A stretch of 40,485 bases of DNA from Rhodoferax sp. (GTDB taxonomy: Bacteria > Pseudomonadota > Gammaproteobacteria > Burkholderiales > Burkholderiaceae_C): assembly GCF_028715765.1 (NCBI RefSeq), contig NZ_JAQURE010000031.1, forward strand, positions 1 to 40,485, read 5' to 3'. The notes below the pieces were generated by a model. It worked only from the letters and a program-made list of their open reading frames with translations, had not been told where the DNA came from and made no database searches. A program made the translations under genes and the position numbers. Positions 15,745 to 23,251 of this stretch are shown here, piece after piece (the first letter of the stretch is position 1; the number at the start of each line of letters is the position of its first letter).

Positions 15745-16986
15745 TCAAGCCGACTGTTGCAGCGCTTCGTCCAGCACTTCAATCCAGTGGCGCACCGGGG
15801 TGCTGGTGCCGCTTTGCAGATGGGTGATGCAGCCGATGTTGGCAGACACAATTTCGTCAGGGGCTTGGTCGCCAAAGGTTTTGGCCAAGTTGCCCAGTTT
15901 GCGGTCGCGCAATTGGTATGACAGGGTGGGGTTGAGCACGCTGTAGGTGCCGGCCGAGCCGCAGCACAGGTGCGCCTCGCAGCCAGTGGTTTTGACGTGA
16001 AAACCCAGCTCGCCCATGTATTTCTCCACGCCGCCGCGCAGCTGCATGCCATGCTGCATGGAGCATGGCGGGTGAAACGCAATGCGGCGGGCGCTGCCTG
16101 CTACTTTTGTCTTGAGCTGGGGCACCAGGCTGGGCAGCCATTCGCTCACGTCTTTGGTCAGCTCGCTCACGCGCTGGGCTTTGGCGGCATAGGCCGGGTC
16201 GTCGCGCAGGATGTGGCCATAGTCCTTGACCGTGACACCGCAGCCCGAGGCGTTGATGACAATGCCCTCCACCCCGGCCTCAATGTGCGGCCACCAGGCG
16301 TCGATGTTGGCACGCATCTCGGCCCTGCCCCCAATCTGGTCATTCAGGTGAAACTTGACCGCGCCGCAGCAGCCCGCTTTGGCGGCGGCCACACACTCAA
16401 TGCCCGCCGCATCAAACACACGGGCGGTGGCGCTGTTGATGTTGGGGCTCATGGCGGGCTGCACGCAGCCTTGCAGCACCAGCACCTTGCGGGCGTGACT
16501 GCGGCTGGGCGTGACCCCAGCGGGTTGTTTGGCAGGCACTTTGTTTTGCAGCGCGTGGGGCAGCAGCGGACGCATCAGTTGGCCCATGGCCATGGCAGGC
16601 GCAAACAGGGGCGAGGGCAGGCCCTCTTTCAGCGCCCAGCGCAGGGCGCGCTCACCCAGTGGGCGGGGCACTTGGGCATCGACCAGCTTGCGGCCAATGT
16701 CGAGCAGGTGGCCGTATTGCACGCCGCTGGGGCAGGTGCTTTCGCAGTTGCGGCAGGTCAGGCAGCGGTCTAAGTGGGCTTGGGTTTTGCGCGTGGGGGT
16801 GGTGCCTTCCAGCACTTGTTTGATCAGGTAAATGCGGCCACGCGGGCCGTCTAGCTCATCGCCCAGCAGCTGATAGGTGGGGCAGGTGGCGGTGCAAAAC
16901 CCGCAGTGCACGCATTTGCGCAAAATGGCTTCGGCCGCCTGGCCGTCGGGGCTGCTTTGGTACTGGGGAGCGAGTTGGGTTTGCAT
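15745..16986 (-). CDS. glcF: Glycolate oxidase iron-sulfur subunit GlcF
   Basis: This 413-residue protein carries electrons from the FAD subunits of glycolate oxidase, which turns glycolate into glyoxylate. Two ferredoxin-type 4Fe-4S motifs are complete: C25/C28/C31 with C35 (CVHCGFCTATCP) and C75/C78/C81 with C85 (CLTCRNCESTCP). Two CCG-type domains follow (AGCCGAVKF and LCCGSAGTY), typical of GlcF and heterodisulfide-reductase-like subunits. It starts 4 bp after glcE ends and forms an operon with it. The GlcD partner is encoded 8.6 kb away on the other strand. Confidence 0.95.
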   Translation of the reverse strand: MQTQLAPQYQSSPDGQAAEAILRKCVHCGFCTATCPTYQLLGDELDGPRGRIYLIKQVLEGTTPTRKTQAHLDRCLTCRNCESTCPSGVQYGHLLDIGRKLVDAQVPRPLGERALRWALKEGLPSPLFAPAMAMGQLMRPLLPHALQNKVPAKQPAGVTPSRSHARKVLVLQGCVQPAMSPNINSATARVFDAAGIECVAAAKAGCCGAVKFHLNDQIGGRAEMRANIDAWWPHIEAGVEGIVINASGCGVTVKDYGHILRDDPAYAAKAQRVSELTKDVSEWLPSLVPQLKTKVAGSARRIAFHPPCSMQHGMQLRGGVEKYMGELGFHVKTTGCEAHLCCGSAGTYSVLNPTLSYQLRDRKLGNLAKTFGDQAPDEIVSANIGCITHLQSGTSTPVRHWIEVLDEALQQSA

Positions 16987-16990
16987 GGTG

Positions 16991-18133
16991 TCAGAGCCCC
17001 TTGTAGGTGCGGCCAGGGTTGAAGATGCCGGCCGGGTCGAATTCGGCTTTGAGGCGCTGGTGAACTTGCCATGTGGTGGGTTTTAATGCATCAAATCGGG
17101 CTGTAGCGCATGTATCACTTGCGCAAGCAGCTCTGAATAACGTAGCGCTTCCAGCCACATTTGCCGCAGCCTGACGCAGCTGGGCGTGGGCAGACTCGGG
17201 TGCCCACAGCCAGCGCAAGCCACCATGCCACTCCACCAAGGTGGGCCAAGGCAGGTTCAAGACCGGGGCGGTTTGCGGCACGCTCAGGCGCCACAGGCAC
17301 AGGTCTTGGCCTGCGGCGGGCTGGAAAAACGGCAAGGTTTGGTCGCAACAAGCGCGCCAGTCGGCCTGGGCTTGGGCGTTGTCCAGGCGTTGGCCGGGCA
17401 CGTCGGCCAGCATCTGGGTGCAGGCTGACTCCACCGCCGCCAGCGCACCGCGCAGGCGCACAAACAGCAGCTCGGGAGAACCGGGCGCGGTGCTGTCTTG
17501 CACCCAGCAACTGGCGTTCAGCGGCAGCGGCTGGGCACCCCAGCGGTGCAACTGGGCCAGTGCTTGGGCTTGGTCGAGTTCAAACACCAGGGTGGCTTCA
17601 CCGGGGGCAACGGGCAGCACTTTCAGAGAAATTTCGGTCAGCAGCGCCAGCGTGCCCATGCTGCCTGCCATCAGGCGCGAGACGTCGTAGCCAGCCACGT
17701 TTTTCATGACCTGGCCGCCAAAAGTGAGCTGCTCGGCACGGCCGTTGATGAATTGCACGCCCAGCACGTAGTCGCGCAAGCTGCCCACGCTGGCCCGCGC
17801 CGGGCCGTTCAAACCTGCCGCCACCATGCCCCCACAGGTGCCGCCAGCGCTGCCTTCAGCGGTTTCAAAGTGAGGGGGCTCAAACGCCAGGCACTGGCCT
17901 TTTTCGGCCAATGCGGCTTCGAGCTCGGCCACTGGCGTGCCCGCCCGCACCGTGACCACGAGTTCGGTGGGTTCGTAGCTGACGATGCCGCTGTAGGAGC
18001 GGGTGTCGAGCAGCTCGCCCTGGGTGGGGTGACCATAAAAGTCTTTGCTGCCCGCGCCGCGAATGCGCAGCGGGGTGCGTTGTGCCGCAGCGTTGCGAAT
18101 CTGGTCGGTGAAGTGTTGCAAGGGGGTGTTCAT
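16991..18133 (-). CDS. glcE: Glycolate oxidase FAD-binding subunit GlcE
   Basis: The 380-residue protein is an FAD-binding (PCMH-type) subunit of glycolate oxidase. Visible features are the early RIRGAGSKDFYG, a GIVSYEPTELVVTVRAGTP block, GSAGGTCGGMVAAGLNGPAR around the flavin site, and the closing FDPAGIFNPGRTY. It is co-transcribed with glcF. Codons near the 3' end (17094-17148, roughly LFRAACASDTCATARFDALK) coincide with a copy of the dispersed 60-bp repeat kept in frame, in a segment that is variable in the family. The frame is intact, so the repeat seems tolerated. Confidence 0.94.
   Translation of the reverse strand: MNTPLQHFTDQIRNAAAQRTPLRIRGAGSKDFYGHPTQGELLDTRSYSGIVSYEPTELVVTVRAGTPVAELEAALAEKGQCLAFEPPHFETAEGSAGGTCGGMVAAGLNGPARASVGSLRDYVLGVQFINGRAEQLTFGGQVMKNVAGYDVSRLMAGSMGTLALLTEISLKVLPVAPGEATLVFELDQAQALAQLHRWGAQPLPLNASCWVQDSTAPGSPELLFVRLRGALAAVESACTQMLADVPGQRLDNAQAQADWRACCDQTLPFFQPAAGQDLCLWRLSVPQTAPVLNLPWPTLVEWHGGLRWLWAPESAHAQLRQAAANVAGSATLFRAACASDTCATARFDALKPTTWQVHQRLKAEFDPAGIFNPGRTYKGL
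17094..17148. repeat. Dispersed ~60-bp repeat, copy 3, inside glcE
   Basis: AATCGGGCTGTAGCGCATGT, then ACTTGCGCAAGCAGCTCTGA and a GTAGCG end, matches the family. It lies in the coding sequence near the C-terminus of GlcE and keeps the frame. Confidence 0.75.
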
Positions 18134-18195
18134 TGATCAATGCCGGTGAAATGATGGGCAAGATGGTAGGGCACAAGGCACCCGCCTGGCTTGAA

Positions 18196-18222
18196 TTTTT
18201 TGAACAACCCCTGTTCAAAAAA
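18196..18222. terminator. Perfect A/T inverted repeat upstream of glcE
   Basis: TTTTTTGAAC (18196-18205) pairs with GTTCAAAAAA (18213-18222) around AACCCCT. It could be a weak bidirectional terminator (T/A runs in the arms) or a dyad operator for the glcEF promoter, because glcE starts 62 bp away. The sequence alone does not decide. Confidence 0.45.
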
Positions 18223-18308
18223 CTTATTGGGGGGCGTGTTGTCTGGTCTTCACTTTTGAACTCGCGGGTATCAAAGTGTTGTGGTTGGAGGCGTTCAGGG
18301 TGGAACCC

Positions 18309-18441
18309 GGCAGGGCGACTGGGTCAGGGGCATGCGGTTTTGGGGTGAAAGCACGCGCGGGGCTGACGGCCTTGGTACGCAAATAGCTCTTTCGCGCGCA
18401 TTTCACCCCAAAGCCCGGTCCCCTGACCCAATCACCCTGCC
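18309..18441 (+). repeat. 133-bp inverted-repeat element, copy A (MITE-like)
   Basis: The left arm (18309-18360) contains GGGTCAGGGGCATGCGGTTT; the right arm (18393-18441), reverse complemented, contains GGGTCAGGGGACCGGGCTTT. The arms pair over about 50 bp with a short unpaired centre. It has the same length and plan as copy B but the arms are swapped. Confidence 0.85.
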
Positions 18442-18464
18442 TCACGTGGTTTGGATTCGACAAT

Positions 18465-18528
18465 TTATAAGAAATAAGCCTGTAGACTCTTTATTACATG
18501 TGTAAGCAGCTATTATTTTCATTGTAGA
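18465..18528. repeat. Dispersed ~60-bp repeat, copy 4
   Basis: TTATAAGAAATAAGCCTGTA, then TTATTACATGTGTAAGCAGC and TATTATTTTCATTGTAG align with copies 5 and 6. It sits between the two 133-bp elements. Confidence 0.75.
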
Positions 18529-18574
18529 TACCACTTGTGTAGCCTTTCACCCAGCTCAGTAACCACGCAGATAA

Positions 18575-18707
18575 GGCGTGGTGGTTGGGTCAGGTGACCG
18601 GGCTTTGGGGACAAAGGCGCGCGAAAAAGGTGCCAGGTGACCTGAACCATCATCCCCGCGCGTGTTTTGCCCCCAAAACCGCATGCACCTGACCCAGCCG
18701 CCGCGCC
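18575..18707 (-). repeat. 133-bp inverted-repeat element, copy B (MITE-like), inverted relative to copy A
   Basis: The left arm has GGGTCAGGTGACCGGGCTTT and the right arm, reverse complemented, GGGTCAGGTGCATGCGGTTT. The two arm types seen in copy A are thus exchanged, which shows that copy B is inverted. No transposase is encoded here. It could be a non-autonomous mobile element or a structured transcript. Confidence 0.85.
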
Positions 18708-18834
18708 GCGCCAGAGCCACCAAAGCAGCATTGCGCCAGAGTCACCCAAACAGCAGCCGAGCCAGACAAAGTGGCCAGGACACCACCAATACAAGCCTGC
18801 TATTCTTTGCGCCTACCTTTGAGTCCACTGCGCC

Positions 18835-19437
18835 ATGAACTACACCTTTGTATCAGCCACCATCTTGCTGATTTTGATCACCGACCCGATTGGCAACATT
18901 CCCATTTTTGCCAACGCGCTGCAGCACGTGGCACCCGAGCGACGGGCGCGGGTGATATTGCGAGAGGTGTTGATTGCCTTTTTGCTGCTGCTGACCTTCA
19001 TGTTCGTCGGCGACGGATTTTTGCGGGTCATGAATTTGAGTGAGCTGTCACTGCAAATTGGCGGCGGCGTGATCTTGTTTTTGATTGCCCTGCGCATGAT
19101 TTTTCCGCCCGCCAAAGTGGAAACCGATGAACCCCTGAGCGAGCCGCTGATCGTGCCGTTGGCCATTCCGGCCATTGCTGGTCCCTCAGCGCTGGCCACG
19201 GTGCTGTTGCTGGTGTCGCAAGCGCCTGAGAAACGGCTGGAATGGGTGGCGGCGCTGTGCGTGACCATGACCGTGAGCGCCGTGGTGCTGGTGCTGGCCG
19301 AGCGCATTCAGCGCGTGGCCGGTGACCGCTTTGTGGTGGCGCTGGAACGGCTGATGGGGTTGGTGCTGGTGGCGGTGTCGATTGAAATGCTGCTGCGTGG
19401 CATCAAAATCTTCATCAAACAAGTGGCCGCAGCTTGA
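18835..19437 (+). CDS. MarC family (UPF0056) inner-membrane protein
   Basis: The 200-residue product is a polytopic membrane protein with about six hydrophobic segments. It shows the MarC hallmarks: LLILITDPIGNIPIF near the N-terminus and PLAIPAIAGPSALATVLLL in the middle, which are related repeats. Its transported substrate is unknown; an early link to multiple antibiotic resistance in E. coli was not upheld, as I recall. The stop codon overlaps the ribosome-binding site of the next gene, so the two are coupled. Confidence 0.93.
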   Translation: MNYTFVSATILLILITDPIGNIPIFANALQHVAPERRARVILREVLIAFLLLLTFMFVGDGFLRVMNLSELSLQIGGGVILFLIALRMIFPPAKVETDEPLSEPLIVPLAIPAIAGPSALATVLLLVSQAPEKRLEWVAALCVTMTVSAVVLVLAERIQRVAGDRFVVALERLMGLVLVAVSIEMLLRGIKIFIKQVAAA

Positions 19438-19443
19438 GGATGC

Positions 19444-20712
19444 ATGTCCACCCAGCGCACTGACCACTCCCGCCTGGCCACCCCACAGCCCATCCTGCGC
19501 TGGCTGGTGTTGGGCACGGCCGTGCTGTTGCTGCACCTGGCACTGCTGCAAAGCTTGCCCATGCAGCTGTCGTTGGCTCACCAGGACACCGCGCAAAGCA
19601 CCTCGACTGCTTGGCACTTTGCCGCACGTGCTGTGCCCACCCTTGCGCCGCCACCGCCCGCTGCCCCAAGGCCAAAATCAATACCTCGACCCACTGCACT
19701 GGCGGCCCAACCCAAGCCGCCCGTCGCCGCGCCGCAAGCAGCCATCAACGCAGCGCCGAATACGGCACAAGACGCCACGCCCAACGTGACGGCGATGCTG
19801 CCGCAAAATGCAGCTTCAGCCGCGCCATCGTCCACCGAAGCGCTCCGCGTGTTGCACCTGCCAAAGACTGATCCAGTCCCCCCAGAGTCCGCCCCTACTT
19901 CGCTTACGACGCTTGCATCCCCTCAGTCACCCCCTTCGGCCACCGCGCCAGATGAGCCCAGTGCGCCAGCCACGTCAGCCCTGCCCATTGCAGAGGCCAA
20001 GCCCGAACCGCCCACCCCGCCTGAAGCTCCCGCCAACCCAGCGGCCAACGCACTGCCCGCGCTGATGGCGGTGCAGGGCGTGCCCCAGTCGGTCAAGCTG
20101 CTCTACCAGGTCAAGGCCAACAAATTTCCGTACAGCCTCAGTGGCGAACTGGTGTGGCGATTGACAGACAACACCTACCAAGCCAGCTTGAGCTTTGGCG
20201 CATTTGGCCAAACCCGCACCCAAACCAGCCGCGGCCAGGTGAACGCCATGGGGTTGGCGCCCGAGCGGTTTTCAGACAAATTCCGCAGCGAGGTGGCGGC
20301 GCACTTCAACCGCAGCTTGGGCAAAGTCACCTTCAGCGCCAACACCCCGGATGTGCCCTTGCAAGCCGGTGCCCAAGACCGCTTGAGCGTGCTGATTCAA
20401 CTCGCGGCCATGGCCGCCAGCGCGCCAGACCGGTTTAAATCCGACACCACCATCACCCTCCAAACCATTGGTGCGCGCAGTGCCGACCTGTGGCTATTTA
20501 CTGTAGGTGAGCGGGAAACGCTGCCACTGCCCAATGGCACGCTGGAGGGGCTCAAACTCAGCCGCAAGCCGCGCCAGCTTTACGACCAGCAAGTCGACAT
20601 CTGGCTGGCGCCCCAGCTGGGCTACCTGCCGGCACGCATCCGCATACAGGAGGCCAATGGCGATTACATCGACCAGCAATGGGTAGCGTCAGAAGGCCTG
20701 TCCACACCTTGA
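19444..20712 (+). CDS. DUF3108 domain-containing protein, inner-membrane anchored
   Basis: This 422-residue protein has one N-terminal membrane segment (about 19-41, LVLGTAVLLLHLALLQSLP), a long Pro/Ala-rich linker (about 60-215) and a C-terminal DUF3108 domain (about 220-415) predicted to be beta-rich, with FPYSLSGELVWRL and LWLFTVGERETLPLPNG. The linker resembles TonB-like spacers that cross the periplasm, so the domain probably acts in the periplasm near the outer membrane. Function is unknown. GAGGA overlapping the marC stop precedes the ATG. The neighbouring DUF3567 and purU genes follow on the same strand. Confidence 0.88.
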   Translation: MSTQRTDHSRLATPQPILRWLVLGTAVLLLHLALLQSLPMQLSLAHQDTAQSTSTAWHFAARAVPTLAPPPPAAPRPKSIPRPTALAAQPKPPVAAPQAAINAAPNTAQDATPNVTAMLPQNAASAAPSSTEALRVLHLPKTDPVPPESAPTSLTTLASPQSPPSATAPDEPSAPATSALPIAEAKPEPPTPPEAPANPAANALPALMAVQGVPQSVKLLYQVKANKFPYSLSGELVWRLTDNTYQASLSFGAFGQTRTQTSRGQVNAMGLAPERFSDKFRSEVAAHFNRSLGKVTFSANTPDVPLQAGAQDRLSVLIQLAAMAASAPDRFKSDTTITLQTIGARSADLWLFTVGERETLPLPNGTLEGLKLSRKPRQLYDQQVDIWLAPQLGYLPARIRIQEANGDYIDQQWVASEGLSTP

Positions 20713-20767
20713 AATGGCGCCTGGCAGACCCACCTGCCCCAAACTCGCTTTCATGGATAATTTGCCA

Positions 20768-21076
20768 ATGCATACGCTTTACGACTCTGACACCTACTCT
20801 GTGACCCACATGCTGGCCAATGCGGTGGCTGCAGACTTGCCACCCGACACCCTGAAGGCCGGTGAGCAGCTGCTGATCGTGCCGGCACTGGCACGCCATG
20901 GGTTTGAGATTGTCGACAAGCGCACCAACAAAGAGGTTTACCTCGATGGCTCCTGGGCGGAACTGTTTCAGCAACAAATCACCGCTTGGCAGCGCAAAAC
21001 CCCGACCCAGGAAGAAGTTGAAGACACCCTGGAACAATACGCCGAGCTGGCGCAAAACCCGGTGGTGATTCATTAA
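20768..21076 (+). CDS. DUF3567 family protein
   Basis: This small acidic protein of 102 residues has the family pattern MHTLYDSDTYSV at the start and GFEIVDKRTNKEVYLDGSWA in the middle. I know the family only as a conserved betaproteobacterial protein of unknown function. The frame is open upstream, with another ATG at 20753. I prefer 20768 because family members begin directly with this strand, but neither start has a good ribosome-binding site. Confidence 0.8.
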   Translation: MHTLYDSDTYSVTHMLANAVAADLPPDTLKAGEQLLIVPALARHGFEIVDKRTNKEVYLDGSWAELFQQQITAWQRKTPTQEEVEDTLEQYAELAQNPVVIH

Positions 21077-21077
21077 A

Positions 21078-21140
21078 TTTATGAGAAATAGGGCTCTAGC
21101 GCTTATGAATTAAGCGTGAGTAGCTACTTTAAATGCAGCG
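21078..21140. repeat. Dispersed ~60-bp repeat, copy 5
   Basis: TTTATGAGAAATAGGGCTCT, then AGCGCTTATGAATTAAGCGT and GAGTAGCTACTTTAAATG is one of the clearest copies. It fills the gap between the DUF3567 gene and purU, starting 2 bp after the stop codon. Confidence 0.85.
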
Positions 21141-21177
21141 CTGAAAAACTCAGTCTGCCACCCCACTGACCGCCCCT

Positions 21178-22026
21178 ATGATGCCCGTTTACACCCTGAC
21201 CCTGTCTTGCCCTGACCGCCTGGGGCTGGTACACGCCGTTTCTGGCTTTTTGCTTGAGCGCAGTGCCAACATTGAAGAAGCCGCCCAATACAACGACACC
21301 GGCACCGGCCTGTTTTTCATGCGGGTGCAGTTTGCCTGCGGCGCGCACAGCTTTGAGGCGCTCAAAACCCAACTGGGCGAATTTGCCGCGCCGCTGCAAC
21401 TGCAATGGCAGCTGCATGCGCAAGCGCAGCCCATGCGCACCGTCATCATGGTCAGCAAGGAAGGCCATTGCTTGAACGACCTGCTGTTTCGCTGGAAAAG
21501 CGGCCTGCTGGCGCTGGACATTCGCGCCATTGTCAGCAACCACCGCGAGTTTTACCAACTGGCCGCCAGCTACAACGTGCCGTTTCACCACCTGCCCGTC
21601 ACCGCTGCGACCAAAGCGCAGGTGGAAGCCCGGCAAATGGACATCATTGACGGCGAAGGCGCCGAGCTGGTGGTGCTGGCGCGCTATATGCAAATTTTGT
21701 CTGACGACCTGTGCCGCAAGCTCAATGGCCGCGCCATCAACATCCACCACAGTTTTTTACCCAGCTTCAAAGGTGCCAAACCCTATTACCAAGCGCATGA
21801 CCGGGGTGTGAAACTGATTGGCGCCACCGCCCACTACGTCACCGCCGACCTGGATGAAGGACCGATCATTGAGCAAGACGTGGCCCGCGTCGACCACAGC
21901 AAAACGGTAGAAGACCTGACCGCCCTGGGCCGCGACACCGAGAGCCAGGTGCTGGCGCGAGCCGTGAAGTGGCACAGCGAACACCGCGTGCTGATCAACG
22001 GGCACAAGACGGTGATTTTCAAGTAG
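21178..22026 (+). CDS. purU: Formyltetrahydrofolate deformylase
   Basis: The enzyme hydrolyses 10-formyltetrahydrofolate to formate and tetrahydrofolate, balancing the one-carbon pool. The 282-residue protein has an N-terminal ACT domain (about 5-80, LSCPDRLGLVHAVSGFLLE) and a C-terminal formyltransferase domain with VSNHREF, LARYMQILS, NIHHSFLPSFKGAKPY and the GATAHYVTADLDEGPII block, including the catalytic Asn-His-Asp set. Length matches the family (about 280-290). The start could be either of two adjacent ATG codons. Confidence 0.95.
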   Translation: MMPVYTLTLSCPDRLGLVHAVSGFLLERSANIEEAAQYNDTGTGLFFMRVQFACGAHSFEALKTQLGEFAAPLQLQWQLHAQAQPMRTVIMVSKEGHCLNDLLFRWKSGLLALDIRAIVSNHREFYQLAASYNVPFHHLPVTAATKAQVEARQMDIIDGEGAELVVLARYMQILSDDLCRKLNGRAINIHHSFLPSFKGAKPYYQAHDRGVKLIGATAHYVTADLDEGPIIEQDVARVDHSKTVEDLTALGRDTESQVLARAVKWHSEHRVLINGHKTVIFK

Positions 22027-22065
22027 GGGCAAACATGGCTTGCAAGGTGGTCAGCGCTGACAGGG

Positions 22066-22314
22066 TTACCACAGCAAGTCCTGGTCGGCGGCATTGGCAA
22101 ACTCAGGCCAACCCCACACATCATCCGCAGCCAGTGCAACGCGCTGACTGTCTGCCGCCCAGCCCTCGCGCGGGTGGCGTTGGAGGGGGCGAATCTCGAT
22201 CACGCCATCATGAACTTGCAGGTCGGCCACATCCAGCAAACCGGTTTGCTCCAGAATCGGCTTGGGAATCAGAACACCTCTGGAATTGCCCATGGTTCGA
22301 ATCGATACTTGCAT
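22066..22314 (-). CDS. MazE/AbrB-type antitoxin, orphan
   Basis: This 82-residue protein begins with a swapped-hairpin AbrB domain (MQVSIRTMGNSRGVLIPKPI, then VADLQVHDGVIEIRPL) and ends in an acidic tail that would bind the toxin (DDVWGWPEFANAADQDLLW). A MazF toxin normally follows. Here the gene runs into the convergent purU, 39 bp away, and no toxin frame is present on either side. It is either a solitary regulator or the remnant of a mazEF pair. Confidence 0.88.
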   Translation of the reverse strand: MQVSIRTMGNSRGVLIPKPILEQTGLLDVADLQVHDGVIEIRPLQRHPREGWAADSQRVALAADDVWGWPEFANAADQDLLW

Positions 22315-22363
22315 TGCAATGCTCCATTTTTAGTAAGCACAATGTTGGCACGGCACATATGGA

Positions 22364-23251
22364 TCATTGGCCGTGCAGCGCTGGGTTCGCCATCACCTCC
22401 CCCAGCCGAATCGCCCCACCTGGCTGCCATGCCGGGTTGAACTGCAACGGACTTGGGGGGAACAGCATGACCACCGTGGAGCCCAGCAGAAAGCGCCCCA
22501 TTTCGTCGCCCTGGTTGAATTCAATGCACTCATTTTTATAGCGAACATCGCACACCTTGCCAGCCCTGGGGTTGTTGACCAGCCCATGCCAGGTCGTGGC
22601 CATGCTGCCCACAATGGTGGCACCCACCAGCACCAGCACAAACGCCCCCAAGCCGTTGGGGCGCTCAAACACGCACACCAGGCGCTCGTTGCGGGCAAAC
22701 AGCCCCGGCACGCCGCGCGCCGTGGTCGGGTTGACTGAAAACAGGTCGCCCGGCACGTAAATCATGCGGGTCAAGCGCCCGGCGCAAGGCATGTGGATGC
22801 GGTGGTAATCGCGCGGGCTGAGGTACAGCGTGGCAAAGTGGCCGTTGTCAAACTGCGCGGCCAGCGCCGCATCGCCCCCCACCAGCGCGGTGCTGCTGTA
22901 CTGGTGGCCTTTGGCCTGAAAAATCTGCTGCCCTTGGATGCGGCCAAACTGGTTGATGGCACCATCCACCGGGCAAATCAGCTCGGCTGGCGCCAGCGGG
23001 CGGGCATCGGCTTTGAGGGCGCGGGTGAAAAAGTCGTTGAAACTGGCGTAGCTGTCAATGTCGGGCTGGGCGGCCTCGGCCATGTTGACGCGGTAGCGCT
23101 GCACAAACCAGGCAATCAGCCGGGTGGTGAGTGCGCCTGCATGGGCGCGCGCCACTCGCCCGGCCAGCAAGGTCAAAGCCTGCTTGGGCAACAGATACTG
23201 AGGCAGGACGGCCAGGCGGCGGTTAAACATCACAAACTGCAACCAGCGCAT
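22364..23251 (-). CDS. psd: Phosphatidylserine decarboxylase proenzyme
   Basis: This enzyme makes phosphatidylethanolamine from phosphatidylserine at the inner membrane. The 295-residue proenzyme contains the self-cleavage motif LGST (256-259), where cleavage before Ser258 yields the pyruvoyl cofactor, plus ICPVDGAINQFG (92-104), YLSPRDYHRIHMP and the PGDLFSVNP segment. The ATG overlaps the stop of the upstream rhodanese gene (TGATG), so they are translationally coupled. Confidence 0.96.
   Translation of the reverse strand: MRWLQFVMFNRRLAVLPQYLLPKQALTLLAGRVARAHAGALTTRLIAWFVQRYRVNMAEAAQPDIDSYASFNDFFTRALKADARPLAPAELICPVDGAINQFGRIQGQQIFQAKGHQYSSTALVGGDAALAAQFDNGHFATLYLSPRDYHRIHMPCAGRLTRMIYVPGDLFSVNPTTARGVPGLFARNERLVCVFERPNGLGAFVLVLVGATIVGSMATTWHGLVNNPRAGKVCDVRYKNECIEFNQGDEMGRFLLGSTVVMLFPPSPLQFNPAWQPGGAIRLGEVMANPALHGQ

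Larger units (their letters stand above)
18134..18834. other. Repeat-rich intergenic region between glcE and marC
   Basis: These 701 bp contain no convincing gene. They hold a perfect 10-bp inverted repeat (18196-18222), two 133-bp inverted-repeat elements in opposite orientation (18309-18441 and 18575-18707) and one copy of the dispersed 60-bp repeat (18465-18528). The divergent promoters for glcE and marC must also lie here. Confidence 0.8.

Noticed and set aside
22066-22314. Complete mazEF pair
   Set aside because: No toxin frame is present before purU or psd.
21969-22541. Plus-strand frame of 190 codons overlapping purU, mazE-like and psd genes
   Set aside because: It overlaps three better supported genes and lacks any recognisable domain.
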